From Gordonia lacunae (lineage in GTDB: Bacteria; Actinomycetota; Actinomycetes; Mycobacteriales; Mycobacteriaceae): 64,000 bases of DNA. The notes below the pieces were generated by a model that saw nothing but the letters and a program-made list of their open reading frames with translations, was not told where the DNA came from and ran no database searches. Each line of letters begins with the position of its first letter. Position 1 is the first letter of the stretch. The DNA lies in contig NZ_NGFO01000005.1 of NCBI RefSeq assembly GCF_002149015.1, positions 124,001 through 188,000 of the forward strand, in the 5' to 3' direction. A program made the position numbers and the translations under genes. Shown one piece after another: positions 34,678-45,007 of this stretch.

Positions 34678-35706
34678 GTGGACTTGGCGCGAGAGATGCT
34701 GGCGTCACCGCGGGGCCGCTTCTTCTGTGCAAGCGTGGCCTTTCGGTGCACGACGGACGAACGCGTGAACCGGCATCGTTCCCCCAATTCGCTGCCGGAG
34801 GTACGGGCAGCGGTCAAAAGCGTTGACCTGGAACGTCTCGACCTGATGTCCGAGGTGGACATCCTGGACTCGCTCGGCTACGCGGTGGACTTTGCGCGGT
34901 ACTGGCAGCCTCCCGATGTCGATGACATCCTCTACGCCGCACCGGAAGTCGTCGAAATGCTCGCTCCGATCGCGGAGGCGGTGCTGCGGAATCCGGCCTG
35001 CTCGTGGTGGGACGACCCGATCGACCCCGAGCACCAGCGCATGATTGCCTACCCGTTCGGGAACGAGACATTCCCGGAGTCCACCGCGCCCTATCGCAGC
35101 CAGGGGGTGGGATGGGGCGAGTGGCGTGCCCATCTCGAAGCCGGGGAGGCGCGCGCGCAGCGCCAGTACCGACGCGATCCTCATCGCGCGATCAGCGGCG
35201 AGTGGTGGTCGACGCCGTACGCAGTTGGGGTGGCGCAGACGACGCGTGCTCGGGAGGGTCTCGGCGCGCTCCAGCTCATCGCCGAGGAAGACACCTTGAT
35301 CGGCGACGAGGCCCGGGTCTGGGCACTGTCGGTCGCCGAACGCGTGCGCGTGTACGAGATCAGTGCGCCCGATGACTGGGCCCGGCTCGTCGATAGATAC
35401 CCACTCGAGGTGACCGCCTCGAAGCGGTGGGACTGGTACAACACCACCGGGAGTCACCAGCGGTGGTTCATGCCCGACTGGGAAGCGGTCGCCGACGACT
35501 ACGACGCCGTGCACGTGAGCGTCACCGGTTACCTCGGGAGCGCCGGGATCGCCATCCCGCTCGAGACACGGGACGGTGCAACCGTGCTGGCCGGCTGGGG
35601 TCCGGACGCGACGTGGTGGCTCGACCCCGGTGCCCTCCGCATCGACGATGTACCCGTGCTGTGGCGTCGCGACGACGAGCGCTGGTTTCCGACCTCGCAA
35701 GCGTGA
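34678..35706 (+). CDS. unrecognised soluble protein
   Basis: This 342-residue protein starts at GTG 34678 (VDLAREMLASPRGRFFCASVAF); the frame opens 27 bases earlier without a ribosome site. No signal peptide or membrane helix is seen. It is Trp-rich (about 15, including WWDDPID, GEWRAHLEAGE, GEWWSTPYA, KRWDWYN and WWLDPGAL) and acidic. The sequence LHxG-free middle part and the C-terminal VTGYLGSAGIAIPL region look like a compact enzyme-like fold. I do not recognise a family. It lies between the DUF222/HNH gene (divergent) and the DUF2156 gene (same strand, 52 bases on), an accessory setting. Confidence 0.7.
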   Translation: MDLAREMLASPRGRFFCASVAFRCTTDERVNRHRSPNSLPEVRAAVKSVDLERLDLMSEVDILDSLGYAVDFARYWQPPDVDDILYAAPEVVEMLAPIAEAVLRNPACSWWDDPIDPEHQRMIAYPFGNETFPESTAPYRSQGVGWGEWRAHLEAGEARAQRQYRRDPHRAISGEWWSTPYAVGVAQTTRAREGLGALQLIAEEDTLIGDEARVWALSVAERVRVYEISAPDDWARLVDRYPLEVTASKRWDWYNTTGSHQRWFMPDWEAVADDYDAVHVSVTGYLGSAGIAIPLETRDGATVLAGWGPDATWWLDPGALRIDDVPVLWRRDDERWFPTSQA

Positions 35707-35758
35707 CCGATCACCCCGATGACCATGTGGGGGCTGCCGGGCCGTCGTACCGTTGACC

Positions 35759-37849
35759 ATGCACTCTGACGTGTCCTGGCTCACCGTCGTGCGACGGCTT
35801 CCGTTCACCGTCGCGCTCGCGGCTGCCCTGTTGATCGTCGGCGCGACAACCGGATCGCTGTGGGGTCGGGCGTCGGACAAGTCGTGGTACCGCGAGGTGG
35901 CGTTCGGGCTCCCGTCTCTTCGGGAGGGGCGGTGGTGGACGCCGGTCAGTTCCGCGTTCGTCGAACCCGGACCCTGGCTGTATCTGCTGGCGCTGGTGGC
36001 GATCATCATCGGAATGGGTTGGGCCGAGTGGCAATTGGGCACCGTGAAAGCCGTCCTGGTCGGTGTGGGTGGCCACCTGATCGCATCCCTGCTGTCGGTG
36101 TTGCTGGTGTGGTTGCTGTCCTCGGGGGTCACGTCGTGGCGCTGGGCCGAACAGCTGGCGGACTCGCGGGCCGCCGGCGTTGGAGCGCTGGTGGTGTCGG
36201 CGGTCGCGGTGGCCTCGGCCACCGTTCGTTCTCCATGGCGGCTTCGCGTCCGGGTCCTGCTGGCGGCGATCGTCTCGGTCGCGTTCCTGTTCGAGGGAAC
36301 CCTGGCCTCGGTCGAGTACGTCCTCGCGGCGGTCATCATGCTGATCGTCGGCGAGAAGTTCTTCGCCACCAACGAGCGCGGCTGGGTTCCGCGTACGCGC
36401 CGCGAGGTTCGGATGCTGGGGTGTGCCGCGCTCCTCATCATCGCGGGTGCGAACCTCTTGGTGTTCCTGTTCCCGGGCAGCGGACCGCTTGGTCCGACCG
36501 ACTCCGGGGACGACTCACTGTTCACGATGCTGATCGGCCTCGTGATCAACGTGCTCATCGCTGACCAGCTGCGGCGGGGTAAACGGTGGGCGTGGTGGGT
36601 GGCCGTCGTGCTCGGTGCGCTCAACGTCGTCGCGACCGTACTGGCAGTGGTCCTCGTCGTGTTCACCGACGTGTCATCGGAAGGTGCGGTGACACTCGGA
36701 ACCACACTCCTGTGGGTCATGGTCCTGGCCATTCTCATACCGGGCCGTTTCGCCTTCGCAGTGCCGTGGCGCGTCCGGCAGGTCGGTACCTCGGGCGAGG
36801 TGGACGATCCGGTCGGTCGCGTCGGGCAACTGCTCCGCGTGCACGGCGGCGGCACGATGTCGTGGATGACGACGTGGCCGGGCAACAGCTACCAGTTCAC
36901 CGGGGATGCCGATGACCTCCACGACCAGTCCGTGGTCACCTATCGCCAGCATGTCGGCACGATGGTGGCGCTCGCCGACCCGGTGTGTGCGCCCGACCGG
37001 CTACCCGACGCCGTCGATGCCTTCGTCGAACTCGCGGAGAGCTCCGGCGCCACACCCTGCTGGTTCTCCATCGGCCCGGCGACCTCGGAGATCGTGACGC
37101 GGCGCGGATGGCTCAGTGTGCAGATCGCCGAGGACACGATCGTCGATCTGCCCGGACTGGAGTTCAAGGGCAAGCCGTGGCAGCACGTGCGGTCGGCGAT
37201 GAACAAGGCCACCAAACAAGACATCTCGATGCGGATGGTCTCGCTGGCCGACGAGTCGTTCGCGGTCAGGACCCAGGTACGCGCGATCTCGGAGGAATGG
37301 GTGGGGGACAAGGGACTGCCCGAGATGGGCTTCACCCTGGGCAGTGTCGAGGAGGCGATGGACCCCGCGGTACGCGTCGCGCTCGCGGTGGATTCGTCGG
37401 GCAACGTACACGGCGTACTCTCGTGGTTGCCGGTGTTCGCGCCCGGAGGCGACATCGCGGGGTGGACACTCGACATCATGAGGCGCCGGACCGACGGATT
37501 CGGGCCGGTTGTCGAGTATCTCATCGCGTCGTCCGCGGTCGCTTTCAAAGACGAGGGCGCGCAGTTCATCTCGCTGTCCGGCGCGCCACTGGCCAGGACC
37601 GGCGAGTTCGACGCCGAGCCGCTCGACAAACTGCTCGACACCCTGGGGGCCGCACTCGAGCCGTACTACGGGTTCCGGTCGCTGCACACCTTCAAGAAGA
37701 AGTTCAATCCCCGTTACGAGCCGGTCTATCTCGCCTTCCGCGACGAATCCGATCTCCCGCGTATCGGGGTGGCCGTGTCGAGGGCATACCTGCCCGACGC
37801 CACCACGGGTCAACTGGTCCGGCTGGCGGCGTCACGAGGGGACGGCTGA
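35759..37849 (+). CDS. DUF2156 membrane protein (lysyl-phosphatidylglycerol synthase-like transferase domain)
   Basis: This 696-residue protein has a membrane N-terminal half (about residues 12-345) with some nine to ten helices. The first part resembles a rhomboid-like fold (SLREGRWWTPVSSAFVE, then GWAEWQLGT). The C-terminal DUF2156 domain is a double GNAT-like fold (about 360-680): FTGDADDLHDQSVVTYRQHVGTMVALADPV, HVRSAMNKATKQ and YYGFRSLHTFKKKFNPRYEPVYLAF. Related MprF/LysX proteins use aminoacyl-tRNA to modify phosphatidylglycerol and resist cationic peptides; here there is no tRNA synthetase domain. The ATG at 35759 is preferred over TTG 35753. The substrate is not proven. Confidence 0.85.
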   Translation: MHSDVSWLTVVRRLPFTVALAAALLIVGATTGSLWGRASDKSWYREVAFGLPSLREGRWWTPVSSAFVEPGPWLYLLALVAIIIGMGWAEWQLGTVKAVLVGVGGHLIASLLSVLLVWLLSSGVTSWRWAEQLADSRAAGVGALVVSAVAVASATVRSPWRLRVRVLLAAIVSVAFLFEGTLASVEYVLAAVIMLIVGEKFFATNERGWVPRTRREVRMLGCAALLIIAGANLLVFLFPGSGPLGPTDSGDDSLFTMLIGLVINVLIADQLRRGKRWAWWVAVVLGALNVVATVLAVVLVVFTDVSSEGAVTLGTTLLWVMVLAILIPGRFAFAVPWRVRQVGTSGEVDDPVGRVGQLLRVHGGGTMSWMTTWPGNSYQFTGDADDLHDQSVVTYRQHVGTMVALADPVCAPDRLPDAVDAFVELAESSGATPCWFSIGPATSEIVTRRGWLSVQIAEDTIVDLPGLEFKGKPWQHVRSAMNKATKQDISMRMVSLADESFAVRTQVRAISEEWVGDKGLPEMGFTLGSVEEAMDPAVRVALAVDSSGNVHGVLSWLPVFAPGGDIAGWTLDIMRRRTDGFGPVVEYLIASSAVAFKDEGAQFISLSGAPLARTGEFDAEPLDKLLDTLGAALEPYYGFRSLHTFKKKFNPRYEPVYLAFRDESDLPRIGVAVSRAYLPDATTGQLVRLAASRGDG

Positions 37850-37958
37850 CCGGTTCGTCGCGGCCCGCTCGCTTTCACTCCCGGCTGTGAAGTCACCGTT
37901 CACCGGATTCGTTGCCTGAGTTCACCATCCCGTCGTCTGCCGCGGACAGACTGCGCCA

Positions 37959-38873
37959 GTGCCATCGGTCGACGAACATGTGCTGCCCGCAACGGGGCGG
38001 CGTCCCTGGCGGAGCTATGGGCTGTTCCTGCTGCTCGTCGTGCCGAACCTGATCCTGCTCGGCGTCTTCACCTATCGTCCACTCATCGAGAACGTCCGGA
38101 TGTCGTTCTACGACTGGAACATCGCCGAACCGAGGGCGACGTTCGTCGGGATCGACAACTACCTCGAATGGTTCACTCGTGCCGATTCCCGGGTGATCGT
38201 CGCGAACACGGTGATCTTCACGGTCGCGGCGGTCGTCGGGAGCATGGTCGCGGGCCTCGCTCTCGCACTGCTGCTCGACCGTAAGCTCCGCGGCCGCAAC
38301 CTGGTTCGATCGATGACGTTCGCCCCGTTCGTGTTGTCGGGAGCGGCGGTGGGCATCGCCTTCCAGTTCGTCTTCGATCCCAGCTTTGGCCTGATCAACG
38401 ACTTGATGCAACGGCTGGGGATGGGGTCGGCCCCCGACTTCTACCAGCAACCGTCGTGGGCGCTCTTCATGATCACGGTGACCTACATCTGGAAGAATCT
38501 CGGTTACACCTTCGTCATCTATCTGGCTGCCCTACAGGGTAAACGGATGGATCTCGACGAGGCGGCCGCGATCGACGGTGCGCGGTGGTGGACCTACTTC
38601 CGCAAGGTGCTTCTCCCGCAGTTGCGACCCACGACCTTCTTCCTGTCGATCACCGTTCTGCTCAACTCCCTACAGGTCTTCGACATCATCAACGTGATGA
38701 CCCGGGGCGGTCCGCTGGGCAACGGCACCACCACGATGGTCTATCAGGTCTACGAGGAGAGCTTCGTCAATTTCCGTGCCGGTTACGGCGCGACGGTCGC
38801 GACCGTGATGTTCGTCGTCCTGCTGGCCATCACCGTGATACAGGTGCGCATGATGGATCGGGGTGCACGGTGA
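37959..38873 (+). CDS. carbohydrate ABC transporter permease (UgpA-like)
   Basis: This 304-residue inner membrane protein has six helices. The EAA loop reads DEAAAIDGARWWTYFRKVLLPQLRPT. The opening RPWRSYGLFLLLVVPNLILLGVFTYRPL is typical of the MalF/UgpA class. With its partner permease, Tat-exported binding protein and UgpC-type ATPase it forms a complete importer for a sugar or glycerophosphodiester. The start is GTG at 37959. The 3' end overlaps the next gene by four bases (GTGA). Confidence 0.92.
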   Translation: MPSVDEHVLPATGRRPWRSYGLFLLLVVPNLILLGVFTYRPLIENVRMSFYDWNIAEPRATFVGIDNYLEWFTRADSRVIVANTVIFTVAAVVGSMVAGLALALLLDRKLRGRNLVRSMTFAPFVLSGAAVGIAFQFVFDPSFGLINDLMQRLGMGSAPDFYQQPSWALFMITVTYIWKNLGYTFVIYLAALQGKRMDLDEAAAIDGARWWTYFRKVLLPQLRPTTFFLSITVLLNSLQVFDIINVMTRGGPLGNGTTTMVYQVYEESFVNFRAGYGATVATVMFVVLLAITVIQVRMMDRGAR

Positions 38874-39820
38874 GACCCGTAGCGACGAAGCCGACGGCGA
38901 CAACCTCTGTGGCGACGGCGAACATGCTCACATCCAGGGGTGGGGCCACAGGCCCGAACCCGGTGCGCGGCGATCGCTCGACCATGTCACCGGCGACACG
39001 ACGACGGCTGGCCGACGCCTGCGGATACGCGGCGATGGCGCTGGTCCTGATCGTGATCGCCCTGCCACTGGTATGGATTCTGCTGGCCTCGCTCAAGGAC
39101 CGCTCGGAGATCTACGTGCAGCCCGCCGTGTGGTGGCCGTCGACCTGGCGTCCCGAGAACTACGTCGAGGCGACCACATCGGTCCCGTTCTGGACGTATC
39201 TGCGCAACTCCGTCATCGTGACCGGGATCCTCGGCGTGGCCAAATTCGTACTGGGCGTGCTGAGCGCCTACGGACTGGTGTTCCTTCGTTTTCCGGGAAA
39301 GAACATCGTGTTCGTCGTCATCATCGCCGCACTCATGGTGCCGAACCAGATCACCGTGATCACCAACTACGCTCTCGTGGCGCAACTCGGGTTACGGAAC
39401 ACCTTCATCGGCATCATCCTGCCGCTGGCCGGGGTCGCGTTCGGAACGTTCCTGATGCGCAACCACTTTCTGTCGATCCCGCCCGAGATCATCGAGGCCG
39501 CACGGATGGACGGGGCCGGTCACTTCCGGCTCCTCACCCGGGTGGTGCTCCCGCTGTCGATTCCCACGATGGTCGCGTTCGCGACCATCACCCTGGTCAA
39601 CGAGTGGAACGAGTACCTCTGGCCGTTCCTGATGGCGGACGACTCCACGGTCGCCACGCTGCCCGTGGGGTTGACCCTCCTGCAGAACAGTGACGGTCTC
39701 ACCAACTGGGGCCCGGTGATGGCGGCGACCGTGCTCGCGATGCTGCCGATGCTCATCCTCTTCCTGGCCCTGCAACGACACATGATCAAAGGCCTCACCT
39801 CCGGGGCGGTCAAGGGATGA
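38870..39820 (+). CDS. carbohydrate ABC transporter permease (UgpE-like)
   Basis: This 316-residue partner permease has a roughly 45-residue hydrophilic N-terminus, then six helices. The EAA loop is EIIEAARMDGAGHFRLLTRVVLPLSIPT, the MalG/UgpE class. The frame is open far upstream, but the GTG at 38870 overlapping the previous stop is the likely start; an ATG at 38984 (MSPATRRRLADACGYAAMALV) would remove most of the unusual tail and is the alternative. It probably pairs with the upstream permease. Confidence 0.9.
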   Translation: MRPVATKPTATTSVATANMLTSRGGATGPNPVRGDRSTMSPATRRRLADACGYAAMALVLIVIALPLVWILLASLKDRSEIYVQPAVWWPSTWRPENYVEATTSVPFWTYLRNSVIVTGILGVAKFVLGVLSAYGLVFLRFPGKNIVFVVIIAALMVPNQITVITNYALVAQLGLRNTFIGIILPLAGVAFGTFLMRNHFLSIPPEIIEAARMDGAGHFRLLTRVVLPLSIPTMVAFATITLVNEWNEYLWPFLMADDSTVATLPVGLTLLQNSDGLTNWGPVMAATVLAMLPMLILFLALQRHMIKGLTSGAVKG

Positions 39821-39885
39821 CGCGCCGACCGCCGGGACCGAGACCTCGGCCGGCGATCCGGACCGACCTTCCCGGAACGGGATTT

Positions 39886-39913
39886 CCAGAACCAGACTCC
39901 CAGAACGAGACTC
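39886..39913. repeat. tandem 14-bp repeat upstream of the binding-protein gene
   Basis: Two adjacent 14-base units (39886-39899 and 39900-39913) differ by one base. They lie 19-46 bases before the solute-binding gene start, in the 111-base gap after the permease. They may be an operator or a simple duplication. Confidence 0.6.
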
Positions 39914-39931
39914 ACCGACAGGAGACGACAC

Positions 39932-41245
39932 ATGATCAACATGTCCCGGCGCGGATTTCTGGCCGCGTCCGCGACGGCCGCGGCGAGTGCGCTGGTGGCC
40001 GCCTGCGCCGGCAGCTCAGGGGACGGCGGTTCGGCCTCGGGCGACGCCTCGAAGCTGACGTTCTGGTCGAACCACCCGGGTAAATCCGTCGAGGTCGAGC
40101 GGGAGCTGATCTCGCGATTCGAAGCGGCGAACCCCGGTCTCTCCGTGCAACTCGTCGACGCCGGCAAGAACTACGAGGAGGCGGCGCAGAAGTTCAACGC
40201 CGCGCTGTCCGGCGGCGCGGTGCCCGACATCATGATCCTGTCCGACGTCTGGTGGTTCAACTTCGCACTGATCGGCGCGATCGCACCTCTCGACGACCTG
40301 TTCGGTCGTGCGAACGTGAACACCGCCGACTACGTCGATTCGCTGGTGGGCGACTACAAGTGGAACGGGCAGACCTGGGCGTTGCCGTATGCGCGGTCGA
40401 CGCCGCTGTTCTACTACAACAAGGACGTGTGGCGCCGTGCCGGACTGCCCGACCGCGGGCCGGCGACCTGGGACGAGTTCGACGACTGGGGTCCCCGAAT
40501 CCAGACCGTCGTCGGCGGTGACAAGCGCGCACACGGTTGGGGCAACGCCACCGACTACCTCGCCTGGACCTTCCAGGGGCCGACCTGGACCTTCGGCGGC
40601 GCGTACTCCGACGATTGGACACTGGAGTTCACCGAGCCGAGAACCGTTGCCGCCGCCCAGTATCTGAGCGATTCGATCAACAGCAAGCGGTACGCGAAGA
40701 TCTCCAACGACATCGCCGGCGACTTCAGCGCCGGGATCATCGCATCGACCATCGCGTCGACCGGCGACCTGTCCGGGATCACCGACAACGCGGGTTTCGA
40801 GTTCGGCACGGCGTTCCTGCCTGCCCCGCAGGGGGTCTCCGGGTGCCCGACCGGCGGCGCCGGGCTTGCGGTCCCGGCCAAGCTGTCCGACGAACGGAAG
40901 GTGAACGCACTGAAGTTCATCGAGTTCATCACCAACACCGAGAACACCGCCTACTTCGCGCAGAACGTCGGTTACATGCCGGTGCGGAAGTCGGCCCAGG
41001 ACGATCCGTCGATGGTCGCGTTCCTGGAGAAGAACCCGAACTTCGCCACCGCCATCGAACAGCTGCCGCGGACGCAGCCGCAGAACTACGCGCGGGTCTT
41101 CGTCCCCGGCGGAGACAAGATCATCGGCACCGGTTATGAACGGATCGGACTGCAGAACGCCGACGTCGCCTCGACGCTCGCCGACACCCAGCGGCAGATC
41201 GCGCAGATCTACGAGGCGCAGATCAAGCCGAAGCTCCCGGCATGA
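39932..41245 (+). CDS. Tat-exported lipoprotein carbohydrate-binding protein (UgpB-like)
   Basis: This 437-residue extracellular binding protein has a twin-arginine signal (SRRGFLAAS) combined with a lipobox (LVAAC, Cys26), so it is probably exported folded by Tat and lipid-anchored. The mature part is a family 1 solute-binding protein: LTFWSNHPGK, VPDIMILSDVWWFNFALIGAI, WALPYARSTPLFYYNKDVWR and GYMPVRKSA. Several conserved aromatic residues line the expected ligand cleft, which fits a sugar or glycerophosphodiester. The ATG follows CAGGAGA. It lies after the two permease genes and before the ATPase. Confidence 0.92.
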   Translation: MINMSRRGFLAASATAAASALVAACAGSSGDGGSASGDASKLTFWSNHPGKSVEVERELISRFEAANPGLSVQLVDAGKNYEEAAQKFNAALSGGAVPDIMILSDVWWFNFALIGAIAPLDDLFGRANVNTADYVDSLVGDYKWNGQTWALPYARSTPLFYYNKDVWRRAGLPDRGPATWDEFDDWGPRIQTVVGGDKRAHGWGNATDYLAWTFQGPTWTFGGAYSDDWTLEFTEPRTVAAAQYLSDSINSKRYAKISNDIAGDFSAGIIASTIASTGDLSGITDNAGFEFGTAFLPAPQGVSGCPTGGAGLAVPAKLSDERKVNALKFIEFITNTENTAYFAQNVGYMPVRKSAQDDPSMVAFLEKNPNFATAIEQLPRTQPQNYARVFVPGGDKIIGTGYERIGLQNADVASTLADTQRQIAQIYEAQIKPKLPA

Positions 41246-41294
41246 GCGACGACATCACCGGGACCGTCACACGATGCGGGCGGGGAGGCCGGCC

Positions 41295-42396
41295 GTGGCC
41301 TCGGTGACCTACGACAGCGCGACACGGCGGTTCGCCGACGGGCAACAGCCCGCGGTCGATTCCCTCGATCTGGCCGTCGACGACGGCGAGTTCATGGTGC
41401 TCGTGGGACCGTCGGGATGCGGCAAGTCCACGAGCCTGCGTATGGTCGCGGGTCTGGAGTCGGTCGAATCCGGTGCGATCCTGATCGACGACGTCGACGT
41501 CGTCGGGATGGCGCCGAAGGCCAGGGACGTGGCGATGGTCTTCCAGAACTACGCCCTGTACCCGAACATGACGGTCGCCGACAACATGGGCTTCGCGCTC
41601 CGCAACGCCGGGATGAGCAAGTCCGACACCGCGGCCCGGGTCCGCGAGGTGGCCGAGATGCTCGAGCTCACCCCGCTTCTCGGCCGCAAGCCGGCGAAAC
41701 TGTCCGGCGGGCAACGGCAGCGGGTGGCGATGGGGCGGGCGATCGTGCGGCGTCCCAAGGTCTTCTGCATGGATGAGCCGCTGTCGAATCTCGACGCCAA
41801 ACTGCGGGTGAGCACGCGCGCCCAGATCGCGGCGATGCAGCGCGAGCTCGCCATCACGACGCTCTACGTGACACACGACCAGGTCGAGGCGATGACCATG
41901 GGTCACCGGGTGGCGGTACTCGACTCCGGTGTGCTGCAACAGGTCGGCACCCCGCGGGAGATCTACTCGCGACCGGCGAACCTGTTCGTGGCGTCGTTCA
42001 TGGGCTCGCCGCAGATGTGCCTGATCGACGGCCGGGTCGACGCGGGTGTCGTGCGGCTGGGCGGGGCCGAGGTCCGGGTTCCGTCCTCGGTGCGCTCGGC
42101 GCTGCCGTCCGCCGACGTCGTCGTCGGTCTCCGCGCCGAGTCGTGGCAGGTGTCGGCGGCGCCGCAAGCCGGGACCCTCTCGGCGACGGTCGATCTCGTC
42201 GAAGAGCTGGGGGCCGAGCAGTTCGTCTACTGCAGCGCGGACCTGCGACTGCGCGGCAGCCGCATCGTGGTGCGGGTCGACCATCGCCGGACCATCGAGG
42301 CCGGTGATGTGATCGGGCTGACCCCGGAGGTCGACGAGACGTACTGGTTCGACCCGGTCAGCGGTGTCGCGCTCGATGACCCGCGGCGTCACGACC

Positions 42397-42425
<29 letters not shown>
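41295..42425 (+). CDS. carbohydrate ABC transporter ATPase (UgpC/MsmK-like)
   Basis: This 376-residue ATPase powers the importer. Walker A is GPSGCGKST, the signature is LSGGQRQR, Walker B is VFCMDEP followed by LSNLDAKLR, and the switch His is in VTHDQVEA. The C-terminal part (about 240-376) is the OB-fold regulatory domain of the MalK/UgpC class. The start is GTG 41295 after GGGGAGG; an ATG at 41274 lacks a comparable site. The 3' end overlaps the convergent fdhD gene by 29 bases. Confidence 0.92.
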
Positions 42426-43266
<841 letters not shown>

Positions 43267-43306
43267 GACCCCGACGATAGTCGTGCGACGGATCGTCCCG
43301 ACGGTC

Positions 43307-43756
43307 TCAGACGTCGAGCACGAGGGTGACCGGACCGTCGTTGACGAGAGCGACCTCCATATGCGCGCCGAAGCGGCCGGTGGCGACGGTGGCGCCGAGT
43401 GAGCGGAGCGCCTCGACGACCGCCTCGACCAGGGGTTCGGCGACCGGTCCGGGTGCGGCCGCGTTCCACGACGGCCGCCGGCCCTTGGCGGTGGCGGCGT
43501 AGAGCGTGAACTGGCTGATGACGAGGATCGGGGCGTCGAGGTCGGCGGCGGCTCGTTCGGGTCCGTCGCCGCCGTCGAAGATCCGCAGGCGCCAGATCTT
43601 GTCGGCGAGGCGGACCGCGTGGTCGGCCGTGTCGTCGTGCGTGACCCCGACGAGTGCGACGAGGCCCGCGGTGCCGGGCACGATGTCGAGTTCACCGACG
43701 ACTTCGTCGTCGACGCTCACGCTGGCTCTGCTGACTCGCTGGAGAACGGCTCGCAC
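43307..43756 (-). CDS. dtd: D-aminoacyl-tRNA deacylase
   Basis: It hydrolyses D-aminoacyl-tRNAs (and Gly-tRNA-Ala) in the cytosol to protect translation. The 149-residue protein has the expected length and motifs: [28 protein letters not shown] (the SQF motif), KGRRPSW, FGAHM and the cis-proline NDGPVT motif near the C-terminus. The ATG is at 43756. It lies 40 bases upstream of fdhD on the same strand. Confidence 0.96.
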   Translation of the reverse strand: MRAVLQRVSRASVSVDDEVVGELDIVPGTAGLVALVGVTHDDTADHAVRLADKIWRLRIFDGGDGPERAAADLDAPILVISQFTLYAATAKGRRPSWNAAAPGPVAEPLVEAVVEALRSLGATVATGRFGAHMEVALVNDGPVTLVLDV

Positions 43757-43800
43757 AGGACCTCCGATGTCAGGTGCGGTTGCACGGATAGGGGGAGGTT

Positions 43801-44535
43801 TCAGTCGAGCGCGAAGGTGACCGTGACGGTGAAGGTGAGTTCCTGCTCGCCCGGTTCGACGGGCACGGGTGCGGCCGCGACGTCGCGCTCGAACGTGCCC
43901 GGCGAGACGGGCTGCTCCTGGCCGCTGGTGCTCTCCTTGATGGTGAGGACATCGCCGAGGGAGTCGCCGGCGAGTCCGGCGTATTGCTCGGCGCGGCCAC
44001 GCGCATCGGTGAACGCGGCTTTACGTGCCTTCTCGAGGAGTTCCGAGTCGTCGTCGATGGCGAAGGCGACGTTGTTGATCCGGGTGTTGTCGCCGCCGGC
44101 CGTCGCGGCGGCGCTCAGCACGGTCGACGCCGTCGAGATGTCGCGGATGGTCACGCGGATCGTGTTGGTTGCCGTGTACCCGCTGATCTGGCTCGAGCCG
44201 CCGGGTGCGGGACTCGAGTACTGCGGGTTCACCGACACCTGCTGCGTGGCGACGTCCTTGCGCTCGACTCCTGCCGCGACCACCGCGTCGGTGACGGCGG
44301 TGACCTTGGCACTCGTCTCGTTCAGCGCGGTGGTCACGTCGGACGCGCTCGCCTCGACGCCGATGTCGGCCCGCAGCGTGTCCGGCGCGCCGCTGACCTG
44401 ACCCGAACCGACGACGGTCACCGACCGTGGCTGCCCGCCGGTGTCGCTGCCACATCCCGCCGCCAGCAGGACGACGCCGGCCAGGGCCACGAGGACCGTC
44501 ACGGTCCGGAACGCGGGGCGCGAGGGAGCGTTCAT
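43801..44535 (-). CDS. SIMPL-domain (DUF541) lipoprotein
   Basis: This 244-residue exported lipoprotein has the signal [17 protein letters not shown] (Cys28). The SIMPL/DUF541 domain (about residues 40-240) follows: [39 protein letters not shown] and [15 protein letters not shown]. Such domains occur in periplasmic or cell-surface proteins of unclear function. The frame is open further upstream, but the ATG at 44535 overlaps the stop of the next upstream gene by four bases. Confidence 0.85.
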   Translation of the reverse strand: MNAPSRPAFRTVTVLVALAGVVLLAAGCGSDTGGQPRSVTVVGSGQVSGAPDTLRADIGVEASASDVTTALNETSAKVTAVTDAVVAAGVERKDVATQQVSVNPQYSSPAPGGSSQISGYTATNTIRVTIRDISTASTVLSAAATAGGDNTRINNVAFAIDDDSELLEKARKAAFTDARGRAEQYAGLAGDSLGDVLTIKESTSGQEQPVSPGTFERDVAAAPVPVEPGEQELTFTVTVTFALD

Positions 44536-44924
44536 CGGTCGGCCGGATCCCGCATCAGCAGGGCGAGCAGCCAGCCGACGACCGATACGACGATCGCGCC
44601 GAAGATCGCCGACCAGAAGAAGTCGTCGACCTCGAGCCCCCAGTGCGTGGTGTTGCGGGTGATCCACGCGGTGAGTTCGAGCATCGCGGCGTTGATGACG
44701 ATGTGGATCAGCCCGAGCGTGAGGATGTAGAAGGGTATCGCGATGATCTGCACGATGGGTTTGATGATCGCGTTCAGGACACCGAAGATCACGGCGACGA
44801 CCAGCGCGATACCGACCTTCTCGGCGGTCGTCGAACCACCCACGAAGTCGATGCCGGGAACGATCAGCGTCGCGACCCACAGCGCCACCGCGGTGAGCAC
44901 GGTGCGGACGAGGAAGGCAAGCAT
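44532..44924 (-). CDS. phage-holin-family-like four-helix membrane protein
   Basis: This 130-residue protein has four hydrophobic helices. The opening LAFLVRTVLTAVALWVATLIVPGI and the middle FGVLNAIIKPIVQIIAIPFYILTLGLIHIVINA match the so-called phage holin family IV / DUF360-type small membrane proteins common in actinobacteria; it is not evidence of a prophage. The function is unknown. The stop overlaps the SIMPL gene start (ATGA). Confidence 0.8.
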   Translation of the reverse strand: MLAFLVRTVLTAVALWVATLIVPGIDFVGGSTTAEKVGIALVVAVIFGVLNAIIKPIVQIIAIPFYILTLGLIHIVINAAMLELTAWITRNTTHWGLEVDDFFWSAIFGAIVVSVVGWLLALLMRDPADR

Positions 44925-45007
44925 GGGCGACAGTCTGCCAGCTCGGGGTGGTTCGGCGGCCGTACGCGGACCGGTGTCGCGCGTCGCGGACTCGACACGC
45001 GCGATTC

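Noticed and set aside
44532..44924. Holin-like gene as evidence of a prophage
   Set aside because: The family name is historical; no other phage genes are near, and this small membrane protein is common in actinobacterial chromosomes.
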